Below, one piece after another: positions 1 to 6,523 of a stretch of 37,222 nucleotides of DNA (positions are counted from its first letter, which is position 1; the number at the start of each line of letters is the position of its first letter). Below the pieces are notes generated by a model that worked only from the letters and a program-made list of their open reading frames with translations, was not told the DNA's origin and did no database searches. The stretch is from a virus. The stretch lies in the IMG/VR virus record IMGVR_UViG_3300025133_000315, positions 1 through 37,222 of that record; one strand, written 5' to 3'. Both the position numbers and the translations under genes were made by a program.

Positions 1-123
1 TCAAAAGAAAGACTAGAGAATACTGCGATGGAAATAGCAGAATTCGATGGGAATTTAGAGGGTGGTGATTTTAACATTGACAATATAAAAGAAGAACGTT
101 CTAGATTACAATTTTGTCCATAA
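1..123 (+). CDS. C-terminal fragment of an unidentified protein
   Basis: Reading frame 1 is open from the first base of the window to TAA at 121-123, giving the last 40 residues of a gene that starts upstream. The tail is acidic and hydrophilic (GGDFNIDNIKEERSRLQF near the end). It lies in the same direction as the following genes, and a strong AAGGAGG ribosome site for the next gene begins directly after its stop. No family can be recognised from this fragment. Confidence 0.6.
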   Translation, partial: SKERLENTAMEIAEFDGNLEGGDFNIDNIKEERSRLQFCP

Positions 124-137
124 TAAGGAGGAATGAA

Positions 138-329
138 ATGTCAAACATATATATTACAATGCACTCAACCATAGTAATAATTGTAATCGCATTATTATTA
201 ACAACAATAGTATTAAACATAAGGTGTTTTAAAGTAGAAAGAAAGCCTTCACATAGAAATGTTAAACAACCATATGCAATAACCATTACTACAATTTGGA
301 TAATAGTAATGTTACTACTAATAAACTAG
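138..329 (+). CDS. small two-segment membrane protein
   Basis: A 63-residue protein of unknown function. The start at 138 is chosen because AAGGAGG sits 7 bases upstream; an in-frame ATG at 114 has no such site. Residues about 8-28 and 45-62 are two hydrophobic stretches, separated by a basic loop (RCFKVERKPSHRNVK), so a hairpin inner-membrane protein is likely. It lies in a run of tiny early-type genes. No homologous family recognised. Confidence 0.7.
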   Translation: MSNIYITMHSTIVIIVIALLLTTIVLNIRCFKVERKPSHRNVKQPYAITITTIWIIVMLLLIN

Positions 330-338
330 GAGAATCAA

Positions 339-677
339 ATGAAAAATAGAAAATTAATAGAAAAAATACAAAAAGATGTAAACGATACATATGGCAGATT
401 TAGAAGTATTATGCCAAGAGCATTAAGTAATGTAATAGAAAACCAAATAAAAGCAGACATAGAACTTCAAAAATGCAGTAAAGAACAAATACAAAAGGTG
501 CGGAGTTATATGGAACAAAACCTAACTGACATTCTATTTTTAACAGCAGTAGATAAAACTGCAAAAGTCAAAGAAGATGCAAAAGATATCTACAAAATAT
601 GTGAATATGAATTGATTAAACAAGAAATAAAAGAAATAGAGGAGGACAAAGATGGATACGAATACGAAGGACTGTAA
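339..677 (+). CDS. hypothetical helical protein, 112 aa
   Basis: AGGAG precedes the ATG by 7 bases. The product is charged, lysine- and glutamate-rich, without membrane segments, and appears largely alpha-helical, with a strongly acidic C-terminus (EIEEDKDGYEYEGL). The gene overlaps the next one by 26 bases, the next ribosome site (GGAGG) lying inside its coding sequence, which suggests coupled translation. Function unknown. Confidence 0.75.
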   Translation: MKNRKLIEKIQKDVNDTYGRFRSIMPRALSNVIENQIKADIELQKCSKEQIQKVRSYMEQNLTDILFLTAVDKTAKVKEDAKDIYKICEYELIKQEIKEIEEDKDGYEYEGL

Positions 678-912
678 GACAACAAGGGGTGAAAGATTTG
701 TTTACGATTGGCAATACAGAAGATTAGGAGGGTTTCAAAAGATATTGGCAGACTGCATATCACACGCAGACCTAACTAATCAAGCTAAATTATACAAAGG
801 TTTTCCTGAAGAAACACAAGCAATAAGGGACTTTCAAAACGTATATGATTATTGGACAAATGTTAAAGAAAAGATTGAATATAACCTAAACAAAAACAAA
901 CTAAAAAGATAG
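652..912 (+). CDS. hypothetical protein, 86 aa
   Basis: The start codon lies inside the preceding gene, 8 bases after GAGGAGG. The protein is soluble and mixed-charge, with a basic C-terminus (NLNKNKLKR). It contains several aromatic residues in its first half (FVYDWQYRR). No recognised family. It is the last gene before the structured gap at 913-1043. Confidence 0.75.
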   Translation: MDTNTKDCKTTRGERFVYDWQYRRLGGFQKILADCISHADLTNQAKLYKGFPEETQAIRDFQNVYDYWTNVKEKIEYNLNKNKLKR

Positions 913-1043
913 TAAACACAACCTAACCCAACCGTAAAAGGGTTGAAGGGGAAATTGTCGGTTAATGAACCTTTGTTGTGTGAAATGTCCTGGGTAAGAC
1001 ATTAACAAAAGTGCCCTTTTAATTATTTAATAAGGAGAAAAAC
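913..1043 (+). promoter_or_regulatory. structured intergenic region with possible pseudoknot
   Basis: This non-coding gap has several exact complementary segments. 916-922 (ACACAAC) pairs with 975-981. 929-933 (CAACC) pairs with 941-945 around a 7-base loop. 984-989 (AATGTC) pairs with 998-1003 around an 8-base loop. The loop and 3' side of the second hairpin, 936-942 (AAAAGGG), is also complementary to 1014-1020 (CCCTTTT), which would form a pseudoknot close to the next ribosome site at 1033-1037. It could be an RNase III processing site, a leader regulating the downstream gene, or a terminator/promoter region; the sequence does not decide between these. Confidence 0.5.
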
Positions 1044-1385
1044 ATGGGTAATAGAGCAGTATTATGTTTAAGAAATAACATTAAAGAAGGTTTTAACGAA
1101 GATGAAGTAGGGATATATCTTCATTGGAACGGTTCTGCTGGACAAGTTGAACATTTTTTAAGAAAAGCAAGAGAAAGAATGGGATCAAGAATGGGTGATA
1201 TTGTATATGCAAAAGCAAGGTTAATAGGTGTTATCCATGATTATATAGATGGAAATTTATCATTAGGAGTAGGATTAGTAAAAGAATTAGACTTCGATAA
1301 TATTGATAATGGAACTTATGTAATTGATTGTGAAACATTAACAGTATCAGCAAGAGAATTCAATGTATGGAAAGACTACGAATAG
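1044..1385 (+). CDS. conserved phage hypothetical protein, 113 aa
   Basis: AAGGAG stands 7 bases before the ATG. The protein starts MGNRAVLCLR and has a GIYLHWNG segment near residue 23. I recall this pattern from uncharacterised small proteins of many phages and prokaryotes; it is a soluble alpha/beta protein of unknown function. It begins directly downstream of the structured gap and heads a tight run of genes (next start 10 bases after its stop). Confidence 0.8.
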   Translation: MGNRAVLCLRNNIKEGFNEDEVGIYLHWNGSAGQVEHFLRKARERMGSRMGDIVYAKARLIGVIHDYIDGNLSLGVGLVKELDFDNIDNGTYVIDCETLTVSAREFNVWKDYE

Positions 1386-1394
1386 GAGAACAAA

Positions 1395-1733
1395 ATGAAA
1401 AAAGATATGTTATCAATAACAGATTTAGTCACAAGACTATATACAGAAAAACCATATTTAAGAGATGATTCAAGAGCCTTATTAGCACATGTATGGTTGG
1501 ATAGGCTTAAAAGTTTAGAATTTGATACTAAAGAGCAATCAGGGTTGGATTTGCTAATACATATAGCAAAGAATACTAATATGCCTAAACATGAATCAGT
1601 TAGCAGATGTGGAAGAAAAATACAACAACACAGACCAGAGTTAAGAGGTAAAAAATGGTTGAATAGACAGATGTTAAAAACAAATGCAAAAAATGAACTA
1701 AATGAAATAGAAAATAAAATAACAAAAATATAA
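1395..1733 (+). CDS. hypothetical basic protein, 112 aa
   Basis: AGGAG lies 7 bases upstream. The protein is basic, helical and without membrane segments. The middle contains SVSRCGRKIQQHRPELRG, resembling a motif common in small phage proteins of unknown role that often lie in replication or early regions. The basic character would suit nucleic-acid binding, but no specific domain is recognised. Confidence 0.75.
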   Translation: MKKDMLSITDLVTRLYTEKPYLRDDSRALLAHVWLDRLKSLEFDTKEQSGLDLLIHIAKNTNMPKHESVSRCGRKIQQHRPELRGKKWLNRQMLKTNAKNELNEIENKITKI

Positions 1734-1745
1734 AAGGAGAACAAT

Positions 1746-1997
1746 ATGAAATTAATAATATCAACAGAAGGTATAAAGGCAGATGTATATGAACTATGGG
1801 ATTTATCACATATGGTGTTAGACTCAAAAGATTGGTTTATAGATTTTTGGGCAAATGGCTCAGAAAAAGGAATTGTATTAGAAACAACACCAGATTGGGA
1901 TGAAGAACTAAAAAAGTGGGATTTTATATCAACTCATGACGCTAATAGATTAATTGAATTCATACAAAAATATTACAGAATAGATAAGGAGAAGTAA
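1746..1997 (+). CDS. hypothetical protein, 83 aa
   Basis: AAGGAG precedes the start by 7 bases. An acidic soluble protein, tryptophan-rich for its size (ELWDLSHM, DSKDWFIDFW, TPDWDEELKKWDF). It is followed after one base by the next gene, whose ribosome site lies inside its last codons. Function unknown. Confidence 0.75.
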   Translation: MKLIISTEGIKADVYELWDLSHMVLDSKDWFIDFWANGSEKGIVLETTPDWDEELKKWDFISTHDANRLIEFIQKYYRIDKEK

Positions 1998-1998
1998 T

Positions 1999-2295
1999 AT
2001 GAAAGAGGGAACAGTACCAATGTGCTACAGCGTGATTGGAAATGCATCAAGCTGGCAAGAAAATCAACGAAACTTTGTAATGGGTTTCTTTCATGGATAT
2101 ACTGAAGGTTTCATATGTGCGTTAGACTTTATAGAGGCATGTGCTGATGACCACATAGGATACACATTACTTTTTGATGAAGACAATGTGGTAAGGTTCT
2201 CTCACCAATGGGAAAATTATCAATTCAGCGTAGATTGGTTAGACCAGGAGCAGTATGAGGAACTCAAAGAGGCAATGGAGTACCTTGGTGAATAA
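1999..2295 (+). CDS. hypothetical acidic protein, 98 aa
   Basis: AAGGAG lies 7 bases before the ATG at 1999, favouring this start over the internal ATG codons. The product is acidic and aromatic-rich, with no clear membrane segment. No family recognised. A further short gene starts inside its 3' end in another frame. Confidence 0.75.
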   Translation: MKEGTVPMCYSVIGNASSWQENQRNFVMGFFHGYTEGFICALDFIEACADDHIGYTLLFDEDNVVRFSHQWENYQFSVDWLDQEQYEELKEAMEYLGE

Positions 2296-2410
2296 AGCAA
2301 AATGGACTTCAGAAGATGGTCTAGGTATTGAAGAACCAAAGAAACCTAGACCTCAAAAAACTAACTGGTTAACAAAAATATTAAAGATAATAAAAGGAGT
2401 AATAAAATGA
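2288..2410 (+). CDS. probable 40-aa protein with GTG start
   Basis: A GTG codon at 2288 opens a 40-codon frame that exactly fills what would otherwise be an empty gap. It overlaps the stop of the previous gene and ends TGA at 2408-2410, overlapping the next ATG as ATGA. GGAG lies about 7 bases before the GTG. The peptide has an acidic first half (SEDGLGIEEPK) and a basic amphipathic C-terminal helix (NWLTKILKIIKGVIK), which could touch a membrane. The close fit with both neighbours supports a real gene; function unknown. Confidence 0.5.
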   Translation: MNKAKWTSEDGLGIEEPKKPRPQKTNWLTKILKIIKGVIK

Positions 2411-2772
2411 CAATACATAATGAATTTAAAAGAATGTATGCAGAAATTGATAAATTACGCACTGCTTTAAGTTCTTGTCATGAAAGTAAAGGAGAGGTAA
2501 TAAGAGAATTACAAGAAGAAGTAGATGAACTCAAGAATTCTCTTGAAGAAGAGCAAGGAGAGTTGGAACAAGCTCTTGATGAGGTTGATAATTTAGAGAA
2601 TTACCTTGAAGAAATTATCGAAACAATATATGGACGCACCGATATAGATGTAGGTAGAGATGAACTAGTAACATACATTCGTGACCTAAAAGATGCAGAG
2701 TTATTGCTCAATGAGGCAGACAGTGATACATATAACACATTACAAAGGAGATATGATGAAAAATTCAAATAA
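2407..2772 (+). CDS. acidic coiled-coil protein, 121 aa
   Basis: AAAGGAG lies 7 bases before the ATG. From about residue 10 to 75 the sequence is a heptad-like coiled coil rich in E, L, D and K (ELQEEVDELKNSLEEEQGEL), followed by a shorter acidic helical part. Probably an oligomeric or rod-like early protein. It overlaps the following gene by 17 bases. No specific family. Confidence 0.75.
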   Translation: MTIHNEFKRMYAEIDKLRTALSSCHESKGEVIRELQEEVDELKNSLEEEQGELEQALDEVDNLENYLEEIIETIYGRTDIDVGRDELVTYIRDLKDAELLLNEADSDTYNTLQRRYDEKFK

Positions 2773-3046
2773 AGAAACAAAAGTCAAATACAAGAAAAAT
2801 GAAAAAGTAAGTATAGAAATGTGCGGAAATAATTATAGTGACCTACTAAAAAGCTACAATGATTTACGAGACATACTAAATACAATGAGTGAATGCAATG
2901 ACTTGTGGCTATCAGATATACAAAAATTAGAAACCTTAAGATACAGAATGTCAACTCTGGGATTTGTAGAGGGTGCTAAATGGTATTCAAATGCGAGACT
3001 ACCCAAAGGAGGAGGGCAAAATGAAAAAGATGTCGCCAATAACTAA
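2756..3046 (+). CDS. hypothetical basic protein, 96 aa
   Basis: Two adjacent ATG codons follow AAAGGAG; the second, at 2756, has the usual 5-base spacing and is preferred. The gene starts within its predecessor. The protein opens with a very basic stretch (KETKVKYKKNEK) followed by helical segments. Its 3' end overlaps the start of the next gene by 26 bases. Function unknown. Confidence 0.7.
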   Translation: MKNSNKETKVKYKKNEKVSIEMCGNNYSDLLKSYNDLRDILNTMSECNDLWLSDIQKLETLRYRMSTLGFVEGAKWYSNARLPKGGGQNEKDVANN

Positions 3047-3269
3047 AAATCTACATGCAATAGTTTTAAAACATGAAAGGCAAGTAGCTTTTTGGAATAA
3101 CGGATATTTTTATTACCTAGAAGATCATTCAAACGGTGGATACAATATTGATGTTTACACAAATAAAAGTCAAGTATTCGATGAAAAGTTAATACCAGTA
3201 GACGGTGGTGTTTGCGAAGGATGTAATGAAATAGATTCAATTAACATGATGCTAGATATTAGCGAATAA
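3021..3269 (+). CDS. hypothetical protein, 82 aa
   Basis: The start at 3021 follows AAAGGAGGAGGG, one of the strongest ribosome sites in the window, and lies inside the preceding gene. The protein contains FWNNGYFYYLEDHSNGGY (a possible beta-hairpin) and a CEGC pair near the C-terminus that could bind metal with other residues. No recognised family. Confidence 0.75.
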   Translation: MKKMSPITKNLHAIVLKHERQVAFWNNGYFYYLEDHSNGGYNIDVYTNKSQVFDEKLIPVDGGVCEGCNEIDSINMMLDISE

Positions 3270-3281
3270 AAGGAGAAAATT

Positions 3282-3719
3282 ATGCCAAATTGGTGTACAA
3301 ATGAAGTATCAGTATATGGAACAAAAGAAGATATTAAATCATTTAAAGATTTAGTTCAAGAAAATGATGAAAATATTTTTAGCTTTAGAAAAATAAAACC
3401 AATACCAGAAGAGTTAGAAGGAACTGTTTCTGGTTCTGAAAACGCCAAACCTGACTGGCAAAAAGAAAAGTCATTCCAATTAAAGTATAAATACGGAGCA
3501 GACAATTGGTATATGTGGTGTATAAACAATTGGGGAACCAAATGGGATGCATGTAGTGTAGATATAATAGATGAAACTGAACAAACTATAAACTACATAA
3601 TGGAAACTGCTTGGTCACCACCAGAAGGAATAGTAAATATATTAAGAAAAAAGTTTCCTGAATTAGATATTGATTGGTTTTACAGAGAAGACGGATGTCA
3701 AATATCAGGGTGGCTTTAA
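3282..3719 (+). CDS. Api92-like (DUF1281-type) phage protein
   Basis: AAGGAG precedes the ATG by 7 bases. The protein begins MPNWCTNEVSVYGTKEDIKSF, and has a central NWYMWCINNWGTKWDA block and a late TAWSPPEGI. This arrangement is typical of the Api92-like family of phage and plasmid proteins, which have a ferredoxin-like fold and no proven biochemical role. Length (145 aa) is in the usual range. It lies among accessory early genes. Confidence 0.85.
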   Translation: MPNWCTNEVSVYGTKEDIKSFKDLVQENDENIFSFRKIKPIPEELEGTVSGSENAKPDWQKEKSFQLKYKYGADNWYMWCINNWGTKWDACSVDIIDETEQTINYIMETAWSPPEGIVNILRKKFPELDIDWFYREDGCQISGWL

Positions 3720-3847
3720 CAGTTAAAAAAACAATTCTATTTATCATAGTGTCATTAATTATAAATATAACAGTATGGGTATTATTTTTACCACCTATAC
3801 ATTGTCACTATGATTCATGGAGTTGTCACTTCATAAAAGTTTATTAA
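3695..3847 (+). CDS. small single-span membrane protein, 50 aa
   Basis: The gap after the Api92-like gene is filled by this 50-codon frame, starting at an ATG inside that gene. A GTG at 3710 is an alternative start. Residues about 10-31 form one long hydrophobic segment, followed by a short Cys/His-rich tail (PPIHCHYDSWSCHF), so a single-pass membrane peptide with a possible metal- or redox-active tail is likely. The ribosome site is weak (GAGAAG), and the support is mainly the membrane pattern and the fit to the gap. Confidence 0.5.
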   Translation: MSNIRVALTVKKTILFIIVSLIINITVWVLFLPPIHCHYDSWSCHFIKVY

Positions 3848-3870
3848 ACAATACAATAAGGAGAAATACT

Positions 3871-4149
3871 ATGGTAATTTATGAACTTACAAACAAACAT
3901 CAAAAAATAAAAAACTCACATAACAATTTATATTTTAGTAAATACTATGCAACAAAAGAGTTGGCTTTATACGATTATGCAAAAACAACAGCTAATGAGC
4001 TTTGGAAACTTGAATTAAAAACACTTAATAGAGAAGATATAGCATTAATTCTATCAATGGAACATGTAAATTTCACAAGACAAGAAGGTGGATGGCATGA
4101 GACACACGATTTATCATCTATAACAACTGACAAGGAGAGAATAAAATGA
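3871..4149 (+). CDS. hypothetical protein, 92 aa
   Basis: The start at 3871 is chosen because AAGGAG lies 8 bases upstream; the frame extends further 5' but without a ribosome site and over the membrane peptide. The soluble protein has a basic N-terminus (ELTNKHQKIKNSHNN) and a helical centre. Its stop overlaps the next ATG by 4 bases. Function unknown. Confidence 0.7.
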   Translation: MVIYELTNKHQKIKNSHNNLYFSKYYATKELALYDYAKTTANELWKLELKTLNREDIALILSMEHVNFTRQEGGWHETHDLSSITTDKERIK

Positions 4150-4343
4150 GAGAATATCATGTAGGAGTTGACGTAACAGTTGGAACTTGGGTATATGTTG
4201 ATGCAGAAAATGAAAAAGAGGCTAAAACAAAGGCAAAAGAATCAGCAGAAATAAGAGTAAACACTTCACAGCCTATACTACATACGGAAGTTCATTGTAT
4301 AAATGTAACGCAGGAACATAATATAAAGAAAGGGGGAAAATAA
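4146..4343 (+). CDS. small alpha/beta protein, 65 aa
   Basis: Start overlaps the previous stop (ATGA), with AAGGAG 9 bases upstream. The beginning, a strand (EYHVGVDVTVGTWVYVDA) followed by a lysine/glutamate helix (ENEKEAKTKAKESA), resembles the DpnD/PcfM-like small proteins widespread on phages and plasmids. The gene at 5508 has a comparable strand-helix pattern. Role unknown. Confidence 0.7.
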   Translation: MREYHVGVDVTVGTWVYVDAENEKEAKTKAKESAEIRVNTSQPILHTEVHCINVTQEHNIKKGGK

Positions 4344-4344
4344 A

Positions 4345-4596
4345 ATGAGTGATGAAACAACAAAAGGTTTAATGGAGCATTTAGGTCTACTGAACAAGAA
4401 ATTGATTGAAGATTTAGTAGAAGAAGAAAGTCATGAATTACCAAAAGAACTAACAATAGAGATACCCATAAATGAATATGACCTCTCATTATTTGAAAGC
4501 ATTGTACATGATGATACGTCATTTGAATGGATTTTCAATAATAAAAACACTACAGTACATTGTGTTTTCAGGCAAGCCAACGAAAATGGAGAATAA
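4345..4596 (+). CDS. hypothetical acidic protein, 83 aa
   Basis: AAAGGGGG lies 9 bases before the ATG. The protein is strongly acidic (EDLVEEESHEL in the first third) and soluble, ending in GE one base before the next start. High negative charge is common among small phage early proteins, including DNA mimics that inhibit host enzymes, but nothing specific supports that here. Confidence 0.7.
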   Translation: MSDETTKGLMEHLGLLNKKLIEDLVEEESHELPKELTIEIPINEYDLSLFESIVHDDTSFEWIFNNKNTTVHCVFRQANENGE

Positions 4597-4597
4597 T

Positions 4598-4885
4598 ATG
4601 GTAAAAGTACGAAAAGTCGGTTTATTCGCAGAGAAAGACAATTTAGAAGATGCGTTTGAATATGTACAAATGTTAATAGAAACATTAAAACCAACAGATA
4701 AATTTTGTGCATATACAGCAGTCTATGTTTTATATAACACAGTACTAAAAACAATTAAAGACGAAGGTATAGAAGTAATACCTACTAACCGTAACACATA
4801 TCCATTCGGTACTGAAAACAAGAAAGAAATAAATAAAATAGTAACACCAGCAAAAAAATCTTGGGAAAACGACCAACCATGGTAA
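4598..4885 (+). CDS. hypothetical protein, 95 aa
   Basis: The ATG at 4598 follows GGAG by 6 bases and comes right after the previous stop; upstream in-frame starts overlap the previous gene and have no ribosome site. The protein begins MVKVRKVGLF, has a helical middle and a C-terminal Pro/Lys stretch (TPAKKSWENDQPW). No recognised family. Confidence 0.7.
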   Translation: MVKVRKVGLFAEKDNLEDAFEYVQMLIETLKPTDKFCAYTAVYVLYNTVLKTIKDEGIEVIPTNRNTYPFGTENKKEINKIVTPAKKSWENDQPW

Positions 4886-4897
4886 GGAGAAAATAAA

Positions 4898-5113
4898 ATG
4901 GAAATAAATAATGAAGAAAAACTTTCTTTAACAGAAAGATACATTGAGGCAAACGCTATAGGTATAGCTGAAGGCTGGATAGAATCAAACACAGAAGAAG
5001 ATTATATTAAAGCATGGCAGACACTTATAAATAAAGGCACATGTTGGAGACTACAAGGGTGGTTTGGTAGAGTTGCAAAAGAGTTAATTAATCAAGGAAT
5101 ATGTAAAGGATAA
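4898..5113 (+). CDS. hypothetical helical protein, 71 aa
   Basis: AAGGAG lies 9 bases upstream. A soluble, mostly helical protein with GIAEGWIESNTEEDY near residue 25 and a tryptophan-containing second half. Function unknown. Part of a tight run of genes with 10-15 base gaps. Confidence 0.7.
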   Translation: MEINNEEKLSLTERYIEANAIGIAEGWIESNTEEDYIKAWQTLINKGTCWRLQGWFGRVAKELINQGICKG

Positions 5114-5125
5114 GGAGAAAATAAA

Positions 5126-5326
5126 ATGAGTTCAACAGCAAGAGAATCGTATTACATATATTTACACGAATTACAAGACCAAGTATTTGAAGACTTTTCA
5201 AGTTGTAAAGAATGCGAATATTGTGAAGAAACTAGAGATCCATATGGAACTGGTGATTCGCCAACAATGTATGAATGTACAGCAATACCAAACGAATGCG
5301 AACAAGTAATGATGCAAATAGAATAG
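5126..5326 (+). CDS. Cys-rich small protein, 66 aa
   Basis: AAGGAG lies 9 bases before the ATG. The central part holds CKECEYC and two later cysteines (YECTAIPNEC), a spacing that suggests a small zinc-binding or disulphide-bonded fold. Otherwise acidic. The next gene also encodes a cysteine-paired peptide. No named family. Confidence 0.7.
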   Translation: MSSTARESYYIYLHELQDQVFEDFSSCKECEYCEETRDPYGTGDSPTMYECTAIPNECEQVMMQIE

Positions 5327-5335
5327 GAGAATAAT

Positions 5336-5515
5336 ATGAAAAAGTATATGTGCATATATTGTGAATCAGCCAATATAAGTTTAAACGTATGGTCAAGACA
5401 AACATTAAATGGTTATGAATGGAGTGGAGTAATTTATGATGATGGCGATTGTTATTGTCATAAATGTGATTCAGAATCTAGATATACATACATAATAAAG
5501 GAGACGTATGACTAA
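5336..5515 (+). CDS. 59-aa zinc-ribbon-like protein
   Basis: A 59-codon frame beginning 5 bases after GGAG. Cysteines are arranged as CIYC near the N-terminus and CYCHKC about 36 residues later, the two-knuckle layout of a zinc ribbon. It overlaps the next gene by 8 bases. Zinc ribbons in small phage proteins often bind DNA, RNA or host polymerase, but no target can be inferred. Confidence 0.7.
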   Translation: MKKYMCIYCESANISLNVWSRQTLNGYEWSGVIYDDGDCYCHKCDSESRYTYIIKETYD

Positions 5516-5690
5516 AACAAATAAGAAAACATTTAGTTTTTTCTTAGATTGGCACTCATCCATAGAGGAAGTTGAGGCTGAAACTAAAGAAGAGGCGGAA
5601 CAAATACTACAAAAAGATGTTTTAAATAACTATAGTAAATATGTACCATCAAAATTTGAAATTCATGAAAACAAGGAGAAAGAACTATGA
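5508..5690 (+). CDS. hypothetical protein, 60 aa
   Basis: AAAGGAG lies 5 bases before the ATG, and the gene overlaps both neighbours. It starts with a strand rich in aromatics (KTFSFFLDWHSSI), followed by a Glu/Lys-rich helix (EVEAETKEEAEQILQ), similar in pattern to the gene at 4146. Function unknown. Confidence 0.65.
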   Translation: MTKTNKKTFSFFLDWHSSIEEVEAETKEEAEQILQKDVLNNYSKYVPSKFEIHENKEKEL

Positions 5691-5917
5691 GAGATTGGAG
5701 TGGAGACGCAACTAAAATATTTAAAGGTAAAGTAATAGATAAAATTGAATACATGTCAGAAAAAGAGGCAATTGAACTGCACTGGCAAAGAACACCAATT
5801 ATTATATTTACAGACGGTAGTTGGATATTAGCAAGTGGAGATGACGAGGGCAACAGCGGAGGTGCATTTTGGACTTCAGAACCCCAAATGGAAATAATAC
5901 CAGAGGGAGGACAATAG
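5687..5917 (+). CDS. hypothetical protein, 76 aa
   Basis: Starts by ATGA overlap with the previous gene, with AAGGAG 8 bases upstream. The second half reads as a strand-turn pattern around FTDGSWILASGDDEGNSGG, then FWTSEPQMEIIPEGG. Soluble, acidic, no recognised family. Confidence 0.7.
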   Translation: MRDWSGDATKIFKGKVIDKIEYMSEKEAIELHWQRTPIIIFTDGSWILASGDDEGNSGGAFWTSEPQMEIIPEGGQ

Positions 5918-5921
5918 GATT

Positions 5922-6146
5922 ATGAATATAAAAACATTAATAAAAGTAATGGAAAAATTTGACCCAGAAGAAGAAATACTTATAGCATGGTGGGAAAAAG
6001 GTTTAGTTGAAGAATGGCTAGAACAAAGTATTTCTAATGAAGTATGGAGTGATATCATAGCCAAAGTTGAAGAAAGTGAATATTGTTGGGAAAGAGTGGG
6101 TAATGTTTTATTAGATGAAAGTAAATATTTATTAGAAAAAGGATAA
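5922..6146 (+). CDS. hypothetical acidic protein, 74 aa
   Basis: The ribosome site is ambiguous (GGGAGGACAATAGGAT upstream). The protein is acidic and helical with many tryptophans for its size (IAWWEKGLVEEWLEQ, EVWSDII, YCWERVG). No function recognised. Confidence 0.65.
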   Translation: MNIKTLIKVMEKFDPEEEILIAWWEKGLVEEWLEQSISNEVWSDIIAKVEESEYCWERVGNVLLDESKYLLEKG

Positions 6147-6150
6147 CAAA

Positions 6151-6444
6151 ATGTCTAGAAAACGAAAAATATATACTATAGAAAACAATAGAAAAGTAAA
6201 TGCAATAGATTTAGCAAAGGAGTTAAATGTTAATCATTCAACAATAGTATCAAGATTAAACAGAGGCAAAGTGTTAATATCTGAACTCGCCCACAAAACA
6301 AAACTGAAACCAATAATAGAGAAAAAGCAAAACAGATACAAACCCAAACCAAAATACAGCTGGGAAGTTAAGAAATCATATAAAACATCATGGGATGGAC
6401 CAGAAAATGATGCAATGCTTAAACTGGCAATGCTAAAAATATAA
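6151..6444 (+). CDS. helix-turn-helix DNA-binding protein
   Basis: Residues about 17-40 (NAIDLAKELNVNHSTIVSRL) match a helix-turn-helix: a first helix, a turn at NVN and a recognition helix STIVSRL. The flanks are basic (RKRKIY at the N-terminus, KKQNRYKPKPKYSW in the middle). At 97 aa it could be a phage transcription regulator, possibly acting on the promoters or structured gaps of this arm. The link to any operator is inference. AAGGA lies about 7 bases upstream of the ATG. Confidence 0.7.
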   Translation: MSRKRKIYTIENNRKVNAIDLAKELNVNHSTIVSRLNRGKVLISELAHKTKLKPIIEKKQNRYKPKPKYSWEVKKSYKTSWDGPENDAMLKLAMLKI

Positions 6445-6453
6445 ACAATATGT

Positions 6454-6494
6454 GAGGCACGTTTTGAGCTAAAGAGCAAGCTCAAGTGTGCCTC
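6454..6494 (+). promoter_or_regulatory. long nested stem-loop
   Basis: In the gap between the HTH gene and the GP88-like gene, GAGGCAC (6454-6460) pairs with GTGCCTC (6488-6494), and directly inside it TTGAGCT (6464-6470) pairs with AGCTCAA (6479-6485), enclosing an 8-base loop. The two 7-bp stems are separated only by a 3x2 internal loop. A run of 5 T follows about 10 bases later. It could be an RNase III site, a leaky terminator or an operator. Confidence 0.6.
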
Positions 6495-6523
6495 CTGTGT
6501 GTTTTTGTAAAAAGGAGAATAAA

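Noticed and set aside
913-1043. tRNA gene in the structured gap
   Set aside because: No cloverleaf with TTC/CCA-type arms can be drawn; the stems do not have tRNA spacing.
1376-1744. 122-codon Phe-rich frame on - opposite the gene at 1395
   Set aside because: Antisense of Lys/Glu-rich codons in AT-rich DNA; the + frame has AGGAG and fits the operon.
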